From positions 124,001 to 188,000 of the forward strand of contig RJAE01000004.1 of the NCBI GenBank assembly GCA_004000035.1: a stretch of 64,000 nucleotides of DNA, given 5' to 3'. Both the position numbers and the translations under genes were made by a program. Below are positions 27,558-36,943 of the stretch, in pieces. Within the stretch, counting starts at the first letter, position 1; each line of letters begins with the position of its first letter. The notes below the pieces were generated by a model, which was not told where the DNA came from, did not search any database, and saw only the letters and a list, made by a program, of their open reading frames with translations. Source of the DNA: Arthrobacter sulfonylureivorans (GTDB lineage Bacteria > Actinomycetota > Actinomycetes > Actinomycetales > Micrococcaceae).

Positions 27558-28577
27558 CTAGGGCTGGCCGGCGAGAATCCGTGACAAATAGCGTGCGACG
27601 GCGCGCACTGCCGCCATCGTGGTGGGATAGTCCATCCGGGTGGGGCCGAGAATGCCGACCTTGGCGGTGGCGCCCGGCCCATAGCCGGTGGCGACCACCG
27701 AGGTTTCCACCAAGGAGCCGTACGGATTTTCCCGGCCGATGCTGACCGACATGCCGTGGGCATCCTGGTGCATTTCGGAGAGCAACTGCAGCAGGACCAC
27801 CTGTTCTTCGAGTGCCTCGAGGATGGGGCCGATGCTCAACGGGAAGTCCACCGTGGAACGGGCCAGGTTGGCCGTGCCGGCCATCAGGATCCGCTCTTCG
27901 CTGGTGGCCGCGGCCAGCTGGGCAAGCGAGGCGGACAGTTCGTCGACGATTCCCGCGTGCGCGGGCTCCGCCGGCACCGGCGAGGTCCTCAGCCGGTGTG
28001 GCACTCCGGCCAGCGGTTTCCCGGACAGAGCGGCCAGGAATGCGGTGCGCAGAGTGGCCAGTGCATCTTCGGCCACGTCCACCGGCAGCAAGGCAACATG
28101 TTGCTCCACCTTGCCGTTGTCAGCGATCAGCACCACCAAGACGCGGCGGGGAGCCAGCAAGACGAACTCGATGTGCCGCACCTTGGCAGCACCCAACTGC
28201 GGGTACTGGATCACCGCTACCTGGTTGGTGAGCTGGGACAGCAGCCGCACCGTGCGTTCCATCACGTCGTCCAGGTCGTCGGCGCCGTCCAGCAGTTTCT
28301 GGATGGCCCGGCGCTCGGGGGCAGAGAGCGGCTTGACGTCAGAGATCCGGTCCACGAACAGGCGGTAGCCCTTGTCCGTGGGAATCCGGCCGGCACTGGT
28401 GTGCGGGGCAACGATCAGCCCGTCTTCCTCCAGCGCCGCCATGTCGTTGCGGATCGTGGCCGACGACACGCCCAGGCTGTGCCGGTCGACCAGTGCTTTG
28501 GAGCCCACCGGCTCCCGTGAATGCACATAGTCCTCGACAATGGCGCGGAGCACTTCAAGCCTCCGGACCTCGCTCAC
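27558..28577 (-). CDS. hrcA: Heat-inducible transcription repressor HrcA
   Basis: HrcA binds CIRCE operators and represses chaperone genes until heat titrates it off. The protein has 339 residues: an N-terminal winged helix (GVSSATIRNDMAALEEDGLI, about 36-55), then the GAF-like and dimerisation parts. GTG start with AGGAGGAG upstream. A CIRCE element lies 40 bases upstream of the start, so the hrcA-dnaJ unit is probably self-repressed. Confidence 0.95.
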   Translation of the reverse strand: MSEVRRLEVLRAIVEDYVHSREPVGSKALVDRHSLGVSSATIRNDMAALEEDGLIVAPHTSAGRIPTDKGYRLFVDRISDVKPLSAPERRAIQKLLDGADDLDDVMERTVRLLSQLTNQVAVIQYPQLGAAKVRHIEFVLLAPRRVLVVLIADNGKVEQHVALLPVDVAEDALATLRTAFLAALSGKPLAGVPHRLRTSPVPAEPAHAGIVDELSASLAQLAAATSEERILMAGTANLARSTVDFPLSIGPILEALEEQVVLLQLLSEMHQDAHGMSVSIGRENPYGSLVETSVVATGYGPGATAKVGILGPTRMDYPTTMAAVRAVARYLSRILAGQP

Positions 28578-28617
28578 TGCACTCCTCCTGTCTTCGGCTC
28601 AACCTGATGACGGGTTG

Positions 28618-28644
28618 TTAGCACTCAACACGTCCAAGTGCTAA
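28618..28644. promoter_or_regulatory. CIRCE operator of hrcA-dnaJ
   Basis: TTAGCACTC, nine bases, then AAGTGCTAA: the CIRCE consensus (TTAGCACTC-N9-GAGTGCTAA) with one mismatch in the second arm. It is the HrcA binding site. A further half-like copy, TTGTTAGCATTG, follows at about 28665-28676. Confidence 0.93.
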
Positions 28645-28724
28645 GTCTAATACGTTGCCCCCGTTGTTAGCATTGTCTTCGCGGCGGTGCCGTAGACGTA
28701 CTACCTGTTAAGGACTTGAAGCAT

Positions 28725-29567
28725 ATGAACAGCTACGGCTGGGGCCCCCAGGATCTCACCGCGCCCAAGGCCCGGGCCCTGCGCGAAGTCGCCGCCGAGC
28801 CGGGGCAGGTGCTGGAGGATGCACAGAGCGGATGGGTCGGCGCCGTGGTCCGGGTAGAGAAGTCGGGCGGCGTGCATCTGGTCTCGCTGGAGGACCGCCG
28901 GGGCAAGGTGCGCTCCTTCCCGCTGGGGTTCGGCTTCCTGTTTGAAGGCGAACCGGTGAACGTGGTGCCGCCGGCGCCAGTTGCGAAGGCTCCCGTCCGC
29001 CAGCGCACGGCCTCCGGCTCGGTGAAGGTGGAGGGCCAACGCGCCAGGGTGGCGCGCGCCAGCCGGATCTGGGTTGAAGGCAAGCACGATGCCGAACTGG
29101 TGGAAAAGGTCTGGGGCGACGACCTGCGGGTGGAGGGCATCGTCGTCGAACCCCTGCATGGCGTGGACGACCTGGCCGCGGCCGTGGCGGACTTCTCCCC
29201 CGGCCCGCAACACAGGCTGGGGATCCTGGTGGACCATTTGGTGCCCCATTCCAAGGAGTGGCGGATTGCCGAGGCCGCCATGGCCGTCCCGGCGGCCGCC
29301 GGCAACGTGCTGATTGTGGGCCACCCCTACGTTGACGTCTGGCAGGCCATCAAGCCGTCGGTGATCGGCCGGGCGCAGTGGCCGGTGGTTCCGCGCGGCA
29401 CCGATTGGAAGACCGGCATCCTCGCCGGTCTTGGCTGGCCGCACCGGACCCAGATCGACGTGGCCGACGGCTGGAAGCGGCTGCTGGGCAGCGTAAACAG
29501 CTATGCGGATCTGGAGCCCAGCCTGCTGGGCCGGGTGGAAGAAGTCATCGATTTCCTCACCGTCTGA
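28725..29567 (+). CDS. DUF3097 family protein
   Basis: This conserved actinobacterial protein of unknown function has about 280 residues and is soluble, with no signal or membrane segments. The N-terminal 85 residues look like a small beta domain (GWVGAVVRVEKSGGVHLVSL). The C-terminal part (about 110-280) contains IWVEGKHDAELVEKVWGDDLR and LGILVDHLVPHSKEWRIA, which resembles a Toprim-like fold by motif; that likeness is inferred. The ATG at 28725 gives MNSYGWGPQDL; a TTG three codons earlier is an alternative. It is divergent from hrcA. Confidence 0.85.
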   Translation: MNSYGWGPQDLTAPKARALREVAAEPGQVLEDAQSGWVGAVVRVEKSGGVHLVSLEDRRGKVRSFPLGFGFLFEGEPVNVVPPAPVAKAPVRQRTASGSVKVEGQRARVARASRIWVEGKHDAELVEKVWGDDLRVEGIVVEPLHGVDDLAAAVADFSPGPQHRLGILVDHLVPHSKEWRIAEAAMAVPAAAGNVLIVGHPYVDVWQAIKPSVIGRAQWPVVPRGTDWKTGILAGLGWPHRTQIDVADGWKRLLGSVNSYADLEPSLLGRVEEVIDFLTV

Positions 29568-29675
29568 GCTGGTTCCAGCGCCCGCTGCGGCCCCGGTCTG
29601 CACCGGGCCACAGGGTGGAACCGCTAGGCTAGGAACAGCAGTGAGCCATCAGCAGATTTTCCGAAGGTAGGTCCA

Positions 29676-30098
29676 GTGTCCGAGAACTCTGCTCGCAACC
29701 AGCAGCCGGAACGCAAGTCCGCTCCGCGCCCGCAGTACCAGAGCGCGTCGGCTTCCGCCTTGCCGCTGACCCCTTCCGAGGACCGGCAGTGGGCAACCAT
29801 GGCGCACTTCGGCGGGATCCTGGGCTGCTTCCCGTCGCTGGTGATCTACCTGATTTTCAAGGACCGGGGACCGTTTACCGCCCAGGAGTCCAAAGAGGCG
29901 CTGAACTTCACCGTCCCGCCCACCGTGGTGGCCATTGTGGCCAACCTGCTGATCGTCATTCCCGCCGTCAGCGGCATCTTTGCCGTCGTCGCCGCCGCAA
30001 TCTGGGTCTTTCTCACGGTCTATTCCGTCATCGCCGGCATCAAATGCAACCGCGGTGTTCCGTACCGCTACGCCTACAACCTGCGCTTGTTCCGCTAA
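29676..30098 (+). CDS. DUF4870 domain membrane protein
   Basis: This small membrane protein of 140 residues has a Gln/Ala/Ser-rich hydrophilic N-terminus (about 35 residues) and then a DUF4870 (Tic20-like) domain. The domain opens with EDRQWATMAHFGGILGCFPSL, followed by KEALNFT, and has three hydrophobic segments. Function is unknown in bacteria. The GTG start follows GAAGGTAGG. A possible -10 box TAGGCT is at 29625-29630. Confidence 0.85.
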   Translation: MSENSARNQQPERKSAPRPQYQSASASALPLTPSEDRQWATMAHFGGILGCFPSLVIYLIFKDRGPFTAQESKEALNFTVPPTVVAIVANLLIVIPAVSGIFAVVAAAIWVFLTVYSVIAGIKCNRGVPYRYAYNLRLFR

Positions 30099-30115
30099 GC
30101 CCGCGGCCGCCCGGG

Positions 30116-30133
30116 CTGCCGCTGCGGCGGCAG
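30116..30133. terminator. Hairpin between convergent DUF4870 and DUF1622 genes
   Basis: A perfect 7-bp stem (CTGCCGC / GCGGCAG, loop TGCG) lies between the two stop codons. It may serve both strands as a weak terminator; no T-run is present. Confidence 0.4.
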
Positions 30134-30152
30134 AGTCCCGGTCATCCCGCCC

Positions 30153-30530
30153 TCACTCATCCTTCGCCACGGCAGACATGCCAGGCGTTGGGGCGGCCCT
30201 GCCCTGCCATGGCCATTTGCCAGTGATTTCCAACTCCAGCGACCAACTGAGGAACGTTCGAATCAGCACGATCGCGGCCAGCACCGCGACGCTTTCCAGC
30301 GTCGGACTGATGGCGACGGTACGGATGATGTCGGCGGCTACCAACAGTTCCAAACCGAGCAGGATCGACCGCCCCAGAAACCGACGGAATTGCTCATAGA
30401 CTCCGGCCTGTCTCCGCACCAGCCGCGGGACGGCAAGCAGCGCAGCCAAGATGGCACCGGTCACAATGGCCGCAACCCCCGCTGCGTCCATGAGGCGGCC
30501 GACTGCCTCTATTACTTCCCCGAACTCCAT
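30153..30530 (-). CDS. DUF1622 family membrane protein
   Basis: This membrane protein of 125 residues has three hydrophobic segments (about 16-35, 52-68 and 79-93). The segment FRRFLGRSILLGLELLVAADIIRT, with the conserved Arg and Glu within the second helix, is typical of DUF1622. Function is unknown. The last 20 residues (RAAPTPGMSAVAKDE) are a polar tail. It stands alone on the minus strand. Confidence 0.8.
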   Translation of the reverse strand: MEFGEVIEAVGRLMDAAGVAAIVTGAILAALLAVPRLVRRQAGVYEQFRRFLGRSILLGLELLVAADIIRTVAISPTLESVAVLAAIVLIRTFLSWSLELEITGKWPWQGRAAPTPGMSAVAKDE

Positions 30531-30542
30531 GGCACCCCCTGA

Positions 30543-30743
30543 CCTTCACGGTCCGTCACGGCACCGGCCCTCCTGCAGCGGCAGTTCGGCGGAATCCCTG
30601 CGGAAGGACCCGCGGACTACGAGTGGATCCTTGCGTACCTCACCGCCTCGGCGGCATTGCTTCACCGCTGGGCCTCATTGTCCGCCCGGTGGAGGAATCG
30701 GCGCAATGGACCAAGGCCAGGCTGCCCGGGCGAGCATGTACCG
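30543..30743 (+). other. Gene-free stretch with a coding-like fragment
   Basis: About 210 bases lie between the DUF1622 start and the DUF4188 stop. One plus-strand frame is open and protein-like (LLQRQFGGIPAEGPADY, then EWILAYLTASAALLHRWA), but it has no start codon or ribosome site and runs into the antisense of the next gene. It may be the remnant of a lost gene. I cannot name a family. Confidence 0.3.
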
Positions 30744-31244
30744 CTAGCTGCGCCGCCGGCTGACCGCGTCTGCCTCCAACCGCTGGCGGGCGGTGTTCAG
30801 TCCGGCCCCCACCGGTACGTGGCCGGTGGCCGCAGCCAGCCCAAAGACCGGCATGTCGCTATACACGCTCTCCCTGCCGCCCGGCATCGTTTGGTAGGTC
30901 TCGTGCCACACCCCGACGTCGCCGGTGCCTGCGGATTCGCGCATAAACCGGCGCCAGGGCTCAAGGTGCGGTGCCGACCGGTCGGCCGCGAACCGCTGCA
31001 GATGCTCCGGACTCTTCCAGTAGCTGACCATGATGGTGGTGCGACCGAACCATTGCTGGTACCCCAGCAACCCGGCCTCCGGTGTCTTGGCCAGATGAGC
31101 CAGCATCCTGGGCATGGCCGCCCCCACCCGTGCCACCGTCCCGAACTTCCACCATCGATTGGCGCGCATCCCGATCAGGAAGACCGTCACCGGCCCACCG
31201 TCGGGATCGGCAGTGAATCGTCCCGCGTGCACTTGTTCCGACAT
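30744..31244 (-). CDS. DUF4188 domain protein (monooxygenase-like, YdhR-type fold)
   Basis: This 166-residue protein belongs to DUF4188. The pattern VTVFLIGMRANRWWKFGTV is followed by MLAHLAKTPEAGLLGYQQWFGRTTIMVSYWKS, a dimeric alpha-beta barrel layout like small haem- or cofactor-free monooxygenases. Activity is unknown. I start at the ATG at 31244, with GGAGAAG just upstream; an in-frame ATG at 31256 would add four residues. It is divergent from a TetR gene, with paired palindromes between them, so the regulator probably controls it. Confidence 0.85.
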   Translation of the reverse strand: MSEQVHAGRFTADPDGGPVTVFLIGMRANRWWKFGTVARVGAAMPRMLAHLAKTPEAGLLGYQQWFGRTTIMVSYWKSPEHLQRFAADRSAPHLEPWRRFMRESAGTGDVGVWHETYQTMPGGRESVYSDMPVFGLAAATGHVPVGAGLNTARQRLEADAVSRRRS

Positions 31245-31259
31245 GAGCTTCTCCATTCA

Positions 31260-31296
31260 TAACCGTGTTATAAAACCACGTTACGTAACAGTGTTA
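31260..31296. promoter_or_regulatory. Operator region between the DUF4188 and TetR genes
   Basis: Two copies of TAAC-N3-GTTA (31260-31270 and 31286-31296, centres 26 bases apart) flank a perfect GTTACGTAAC palindrome (31280-31289). This fits binding of the adjacent TetR dimer and shared control of both genes. Confidence 0.7.
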
Positions 31297-31311
31297 TGCA
31301 ATACTGGTGCC

Positions 31312-31881
31312 ATGGCAAGACCCTTACTCCATGATGAGACCCTGCGCCGCCGGCTGCTCGACACCGCAGCCTCCCGGATCGCCCACGACGGCGCCGCCTC
31401 CGTATCGCTGCGCAGCATCGCCGCTGCGGCAGGGACGTCGACAACGGCAGTGTATTCGCTCTTCGGGGGCAAGGCAGAGCTGTTGACCGCCGTGCTCGAC
31501 GACGGCTTCGCCTCCTTTGCTGCCTCCCAGCAACAGGCCGCCGCTGGCGGCCTCGAAGCGCTGGGCCGGGCCTACCGAAGGTGGGCGTTGGACCATCCGG
31601 CCCTCTACGGCCTCATGTTCGGCGGGTCGCTGGCCGGCCAGGTGCCGTGCCAGCCGACGCCGGGAGCGGCCGAGCCATCGATCGCTCCACTGTTTGCCGC
31701 AGTCGCCGCCGCGCTGCCCGGGGCATCGGATGACGAGATCGCCTCGATGGTCGGCGTCGTCTGGGGACAAGTCCACGGGCTGGTGTCACTGGAGCTGACC
31801 GGCGCACCGGCGGCAGGCTGGAGCTGGGATGCGGCCTACGATGCGGCCCTCGGCCAGATCGGCCGCTCGCTGGGACGCTAG
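31312..31881 (+). CDS. TetR/AcrR family transcriptional regulator
   Basis: This 189-residue TetR-type repressor has an N-terminal helix-turn-helix (about 10-58; SLRSIAAAAGTSTTAVYSLFGGKAELLTAV). The C-terminal ligand domain resembles the TetR_C_33/WHG type (AYRRWALDHPALYGLMFGG). It is divergent from the DUF4188 gene over a palindrome-rich spacer, so it probably represses that gene and itself. No ribosome site is seen; AATACT ends six bases before the ATG, so the mRNA may be leaderless. The ligand is unknown. Confidence 0.9.
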   Translation: MARPLLHDETLRRRLLDTAASRIAHDGAASVSLRSIAAAAGTSTTAVYSLFGGKAELLTAVLDDGFASFAASQQQAAAGGLEALGRAYRRWALDHPALYGLMFGGSLAGQVPCQPTPGAAEPSIAPLFAAVAAALPGASDDEIASMVGVVWGQVHGLVSLELTGAPAAGWSWDAAYDAALGQIGRSLGR

Positions 31882-31887
31882 GGGAGT

Positions 31888-33117
31888 TCAGTCCTCGAGC
31901 AGCCGTCGGACCACGGCATCGGCCAGTAGCCGTCCCTTGAGCGTGAGCCGAATGGTCCCGGCGAAGGCCGCGGCCGGGTCGACGAGGGCATCGGCGATCA
32001 GTCCCGCCACGGCCTTCCTGCCGTTCGGCCCCAGATCCTGGGTACGCAGCCCGTCGATAATGCGGGTCTGCAGCATGACATGCTCCAACTGACGGGTACC
32101 CGCGTCGAGCGTTTCACGCCCGGCCGCCGGTGAGACTCCGGTGGCCAGGCGCTGCGCATAGGCCGCCGGATGCTTCACGTTCCACCAGCGCACTCCGCCC
32201 AGATGCGAGTGGGCGCCGGGGCCGGCACCCCACCAGTCATCGCCGCGCCAGTAGGCCAGGTTGTGCCGGCAGCGGTCGTCCGGCGTGCGGGCCCAATTGC
32301 TGACCTCGTACCAGCCGAACCCGGCTGCCGCCAACCGCGCGTCGGCGATCTCATACTTGGCGGCGTGGTCGTCGTCGTCGATGCCGGGCACCTCGCCGCG
32401 GCGGATCTGCGCCGCGAGTTTGGTGCCGTCCTCCACGATCAGGGCGTAGGCGGAAATGTGGTCCGGCGCGCAGGCGATCGCCGAGTCCAGGCTGGCCTCC
32501 CAGTCCGCAATGGACTCCCCCGGTGTGCCGTAGATCAGGTCCAGGCTGACCTTGAGCCCGGCGTCGCGCGCCCACTGCACGGCCTGCGGCACCCGTTCCG
32601 GATCATGTGTGCGGTCCAGCACCTTCAGCACGTGCGGCACGGCCGACTGCATGCCGAAGGATACCCGGGTGAAACCTGCGTCGGCCAGGATCTCCAGCGA
32701 TTCCGGCGTGACGGAGTCCGGATTGGCTTCCGTGGTGACCTCGGCGCCCGGCTCCAGCCCCCACAAGCTTTCGGCCTGGGTCAGCATGGCGGCCAGGTCC
32801 GTTGCCGGCAGCAGAGTTGGCGTGCCGCCGCCGAAGAAGACCGTGGCCAGCGGCCGGTCGGGCAGGTTGGAATCGCGCAGCACGCGAGCCGCCAGATCCA
32901 GTTCGGTGTTCAGGGTGCCCGAGTATTCATCCTGCGACGCCCCGGAACCTAGCTCCTTGGCCGTGTAGGTGTTGAAATCGCAGTAGCCGCAGCGCACCCG
33001 GCAGAACGGAATGTGCACATACAGGCAGAAGGCCCGGCGCGCCGCCCCGTCCGCTGCCTGAGCGGGCAGCAGACCGTCGGCCGGAGCCGGGTCGCCTAAT
33101 GGCAGGACGCTAGGCAC
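31888..33117 (-). CDS. hemW: Radical SAM family heme chaperone HemW
   Basis: This relative of oxygen-independent coproporphyrinogen oxidase has 409 residues. The 4Fe-4S motif has cysteines at 39, 43 and 46 (CRVRCGYC); like HemW proteins it has one further cysteine-free C-terminal HemN domain. HemW inserts haem into respiratory enzymes; it is often mis-annotated as HemN. GGGTPTLLP and the radical-SAM core are intact. GTG start. It follows lepA on the same strand, a common pairing. Confidence 0.92.
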   Translation of the reverse strand: MPSVLPLGDPAPADGLLPAQAADGAARRAFCLYVHIPFCRVRCGYCDFNTYTAKELGSGASQDEYSGTLNTELDLAARVLRDSNLPDRPLATVFFGGGTPTLLPATDLAAMLTQAESLWGLEPGAEVTTEANPDSVTPESLEILADAGFTRVSFGMQSAVPHVLKVLDRTHDPERVPQAVQWARDAGLKVSLDLIYGTPGESIADWEASLDSAIACAPDHISAYALIVEDGTKLAAQIRRGEVPGIDDDDHAAKYEIADARLAAAGFGWYEVSNWARTPDDRCRHNLAYWRGDDWWGAGPGAHSHLGGVRWWNVKHPAAYAQRLATGVSPAAGRETLDAGTRQLEHVMLQTRIIDGLRTQDLGPNGRKAVAGLIADALVDPAAAFAGTIRLTLKGRLLADAVVRRLLED

Positions 33118-33158
33118 TGAGGCGAGCCTCCGCCGTCGTTGTTTTCAGCACTGCAGAA

Positions 33159-35012
<1,854 letters not shown>

Positions 35013-35121
35013 AGATGGTTCCTTACTCTCGGACAAGCGGACGGGCAATGCGGCCGGTACCACCAGCACGCAGATTTTGCTCAACTATAAGTGTCCCACG
35101 CCCGTCAGGTATCCGCGCACC

Positions 35122-35173
35122 TTGACAGCAGTGATGGCAGTCAGTGATGTGCGGAACCTCGCTTCAGTAGCCT
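35122..35173 (+). promoter_or_regulatory. Promoter region of the PemK/MazF-like gene
   Basis: Two candidates are visible. TAGCCT (35168-35173) ends six bases before the ATG, so transcription could start on the start codon. A perfect TTGACA at 35122-35127 with a 17-base spacer to TGATGT (35145-35150) is the other. No ribosome site precedes the ATG, which favours a leaderless mRNA. Confidence 0.45.
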
Positions 35174-35179
35174 AGAGTC

Positions 35180-35749
35180 ATGGCATTTTCTCCACAGGGT
35201 CTCAACCGGCTCCTTAACAACGCTGTCCGGGCCTTCCGGGCCTTGTCCGGTTCCGCCGGCTCGGCTCGGCCGCGCGGCACAGCGGCTGGCAATCGGCCGC
35301 AGCCCCGCGGAGCCGACTTCAGCGGCGGCGCCGCGGGCACCGGCACGGGCTCGCGGTATGCCGGCGACTATCTAGGCGCAGGGACCATCAGCTACTCCCC
35401 CGAAGCCGACGGTTCCCCCGATCCGGGTGAAATCGTCTGGACGTGGGTGCCGTACCAGGAAGACTATTCGCAGGGAAAGGACCGCCCGGTCCTGGTGATC
35501 GGCAACCACCGCGGCCGCCTGCTGGCACTCATGATGACCTCCCGGGACCGGAACAACACCCGCAGCCGTGACGAGGACTACGTGGACATCGGCTCCGGCC
35601 CCTGGGATGTCCGGGGCCGTCCGAGCGAGATCAAACTGGACCGTGTTCTCCAACTTGATCCTGATGCAGTGCGGCGGGAAGGGGCAGTGCTCCCGCGCGC
35701 GACCTTCGAGAAGGTCGCCCAGAGCATGCGCCGCCGCGGCTGGAAGTGA
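35180..35749 (+). CDS. Type II toxin-antitoxin PemK/MazF-family protein, no visible antitoxin
   Basis: The C-terminal ~115 residues match the PemK/MazF fold: GEIVWTWVPYQED, GKDRPVLVIGNHRG, LALMMTSRDRN, and a late SEIKLDRVLQLDP. The first ~65 residues are Arg/Gly/Ala-rich and look disordered, an unusual extension. MazF toxins cut mRNA, but core-genome actinobacterial members of this type often stand alone. No antitoxin-sized ORF lies next to it; lepA is divergent and rpsT follows. A housekeeping RNA or non-toxic role is equally possible. Confidence 0.82.
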   Translation: MAFSPQGLNRLLNNAVRAFRALSGSAGSARPRGTAAGNRPQPRGADFSGGAAGTGTGSRYAGDYLGAGTISYSPEADGSPDPGEIVWTWVPYQEDYSQGKDRPVLVIGNHRGRLLALMMTSRDRNNTRSRDEDYVDIGSGPWDVRGRPSEIKLDRVLQLDPDAVRREGAVLPRATFEKVAQSMRRRGWK

Positions 35750-35953
35750 TGGCTGCCTGACGGCGGCCGGCGTGTCGCCGAAGCCCCGATCGCCCGTCCG
35801 GAGTGCTGATCTGCTAACATTTATAGCTGTGTGTCCGCGCAGGTCGACGGGCACCTCGGGCCGGTTGCCATTACGGTGCCCCACGCCGCTCAGTCAATGA
35901 CCGGACCGAATGCCCTCAAAGACCAAAGTTCCTCAACAACAGAGAGTTATTTC

Positions 35954-36214
35954 GTGGCCAATATCAAGTCCCAGAAGAAGCGCATTCTCACCAACGAGAA
36001 GGCACGCCAGCGCAACAACTCGGTCAAGTCCGAGCTCAAGACCGCCATCCGCGCCGTGACCGGTGCCGTCCAGTCCGCCGATCAGGATGCCGCCAACACC
36101 GCTCTGGTGACCGCGAGCCGCAAGCTGGACAAGGCCGTCAGCAAGGGTGTGCTGCACAAGAACAACGCCGCCAACCACAAGTCGGCACTGGCCAAGCAGG
36201 TCAACGCGCTCTAA
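35954..36214 (+). CDS. rpsT: 30S ribosomal protein S20
   Basis: The protein has 86 residues and is basic and helical. It begins [17 protein letters not shown] and ends [13 protein letters not shown], a standard S20 sequence that binds 16S rRNA in early 30S assembly. It starts at GTG 35954, with GAGAG about 9 bases upstream. A ~130-base 5' region follows a likely promoter near 35815-35825 (TAACAT/TTATAG) and includes a GGCACC/GGTGCC inverted repeat. A strong terminator follows the gene. Confidence 0.95.
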   Translation: MANIKSQKKRILTNEKARQRNNSVKSELKTAIRAVTGAVQSADQDAANTALVTASRKLDKAVSKGVLHKNNAANHKSALAKQVNAL

Positions 36215-36244
36215 GCGCATCCGGCCGACAGGCCGAACCAAACC

Positions 36245-36290
36245 AAGGCCGGAGGCCGTCACCCGCTCAGGGTGGCGGCCTCCGGCCTTT
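36245..36290 (+). terminator. Rho-independent terminator after rpsT
   Basis: An almost perfect ~20-bp stem (AAGGCCGGAGGCCG arm and complement) with loop GCTCA ends in TTT, 30 bases after the stop. Confidence 0.92.
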
Positions 36291-36337
36291 CCTGTTCTTC
36301 ATCCCGATCGGGTGATTTTTCCCCAGCTGGCCGCCGC

Positions 36338-36343
36338 TATTCT
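36338..36343 (+). promoter_or_regulatory. -10 box for a leaderless lipoprotein transcript
   Basis: TATTCT ends exactly six bases before the ATG at 36350, with no ribosome site between. The same hexamer and spacing are seen at 9994-10006. Confidence 0.5.
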
Positions 36344-36349
36344 GGCCAC

Positions 36350-36808
36350 ATGAAACGGGCCGCAACCGTCACCGTCTTTGCAACAGGCGCCCTGCTGCTG
36401 GCAGGCTGCTCAGGTCCGTCGGGAGGCGGAAGCACTGCAACCCCGACGGCGTCTGAAACTCCGGCGACTGCCTCCCCGACGGCGACGACGCCCAGCGCGC
36501 TGAGCGGGTTCCTGTGTTCTCCGGACGAGAACGGGGTCTGGCGGGGAAAGGCCCGCCTGACGAACGTCGGTACCGCCACCAACACCTACACAGTCCGCTT
36601 CTCTGTGATCCGAACCGGGAGTCAAGACGTGCTCGGCATGAAGGAGGAATCCTTCACCGTCGGGCCAGGCGATTCCACGGACGTAGCATTCGCCAGTATC
36701 CACACGAGCAATTCCGAGGGTCTCGAATGCGTTGCGCGGGTCACGGCGGAGCCAGTGGCCCCAGGGTCCCCGGAAGTGTCGCCAGAGGAGTCCCCTGAAG
36801 GCAGCTGA
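36350..36808 (+). CDS. Small secreted lipoprotein of unknown function
   Basis: This 152-residue protein has a clear lipoprotein signal (MKRAATVTVFATGALLLAGC; the lipobox cysteine is residue 20) and a Thr/Ala/Ser/Pro-rich linker (21-50). A small beta-rich domain follows, similar in character to FxLYD-type domains (RLTNVGTATNTYTVRFSV, FTVGPGDSTDVAF), with two cysteines that could form a disulfide. The C-terminus is Pro/Glu/Ser-rich. It lies between rpsT and holA and probably forms its own unit. No function can be assigned. Confidence 0.8.
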   Translation: MKRAATVTVFATGALLLAGCSGPSGGGSTATPTASETPATASPTATTPSALSGFLCSPDENGVWRGKARLTNVGTATNTYTVRFSVIRTGSQDVLGMKEESFTVGPGDSTDVAFASIHTSNSEGLECVARVTAEPVAPGSPEVSPEESPEGS

Positions 36809-36922
36809 CCCCGCAGTCGCCCGGCAGGTTGGACCGAACGTGACCCATTACGGGTGATGCCGGCGAAGCGTGGCGGTCTCGATGCGGGCAGTGTGAGGAT
36901 GTCATGCCGTCCGGGACCTGAC

Positions 36923-36943
36923 GTGGGCCGCCGGCAGCCCTTT
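36923..36943 (+). terminator. Possible terminator at the 3' end of the lipoprotein unit
   Basis: A short GC hairpin (GGGC...GCCC) is followed by TTTTT just before the holA stop on the opposite strand. The stem is weak. Confidence 0.4.
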
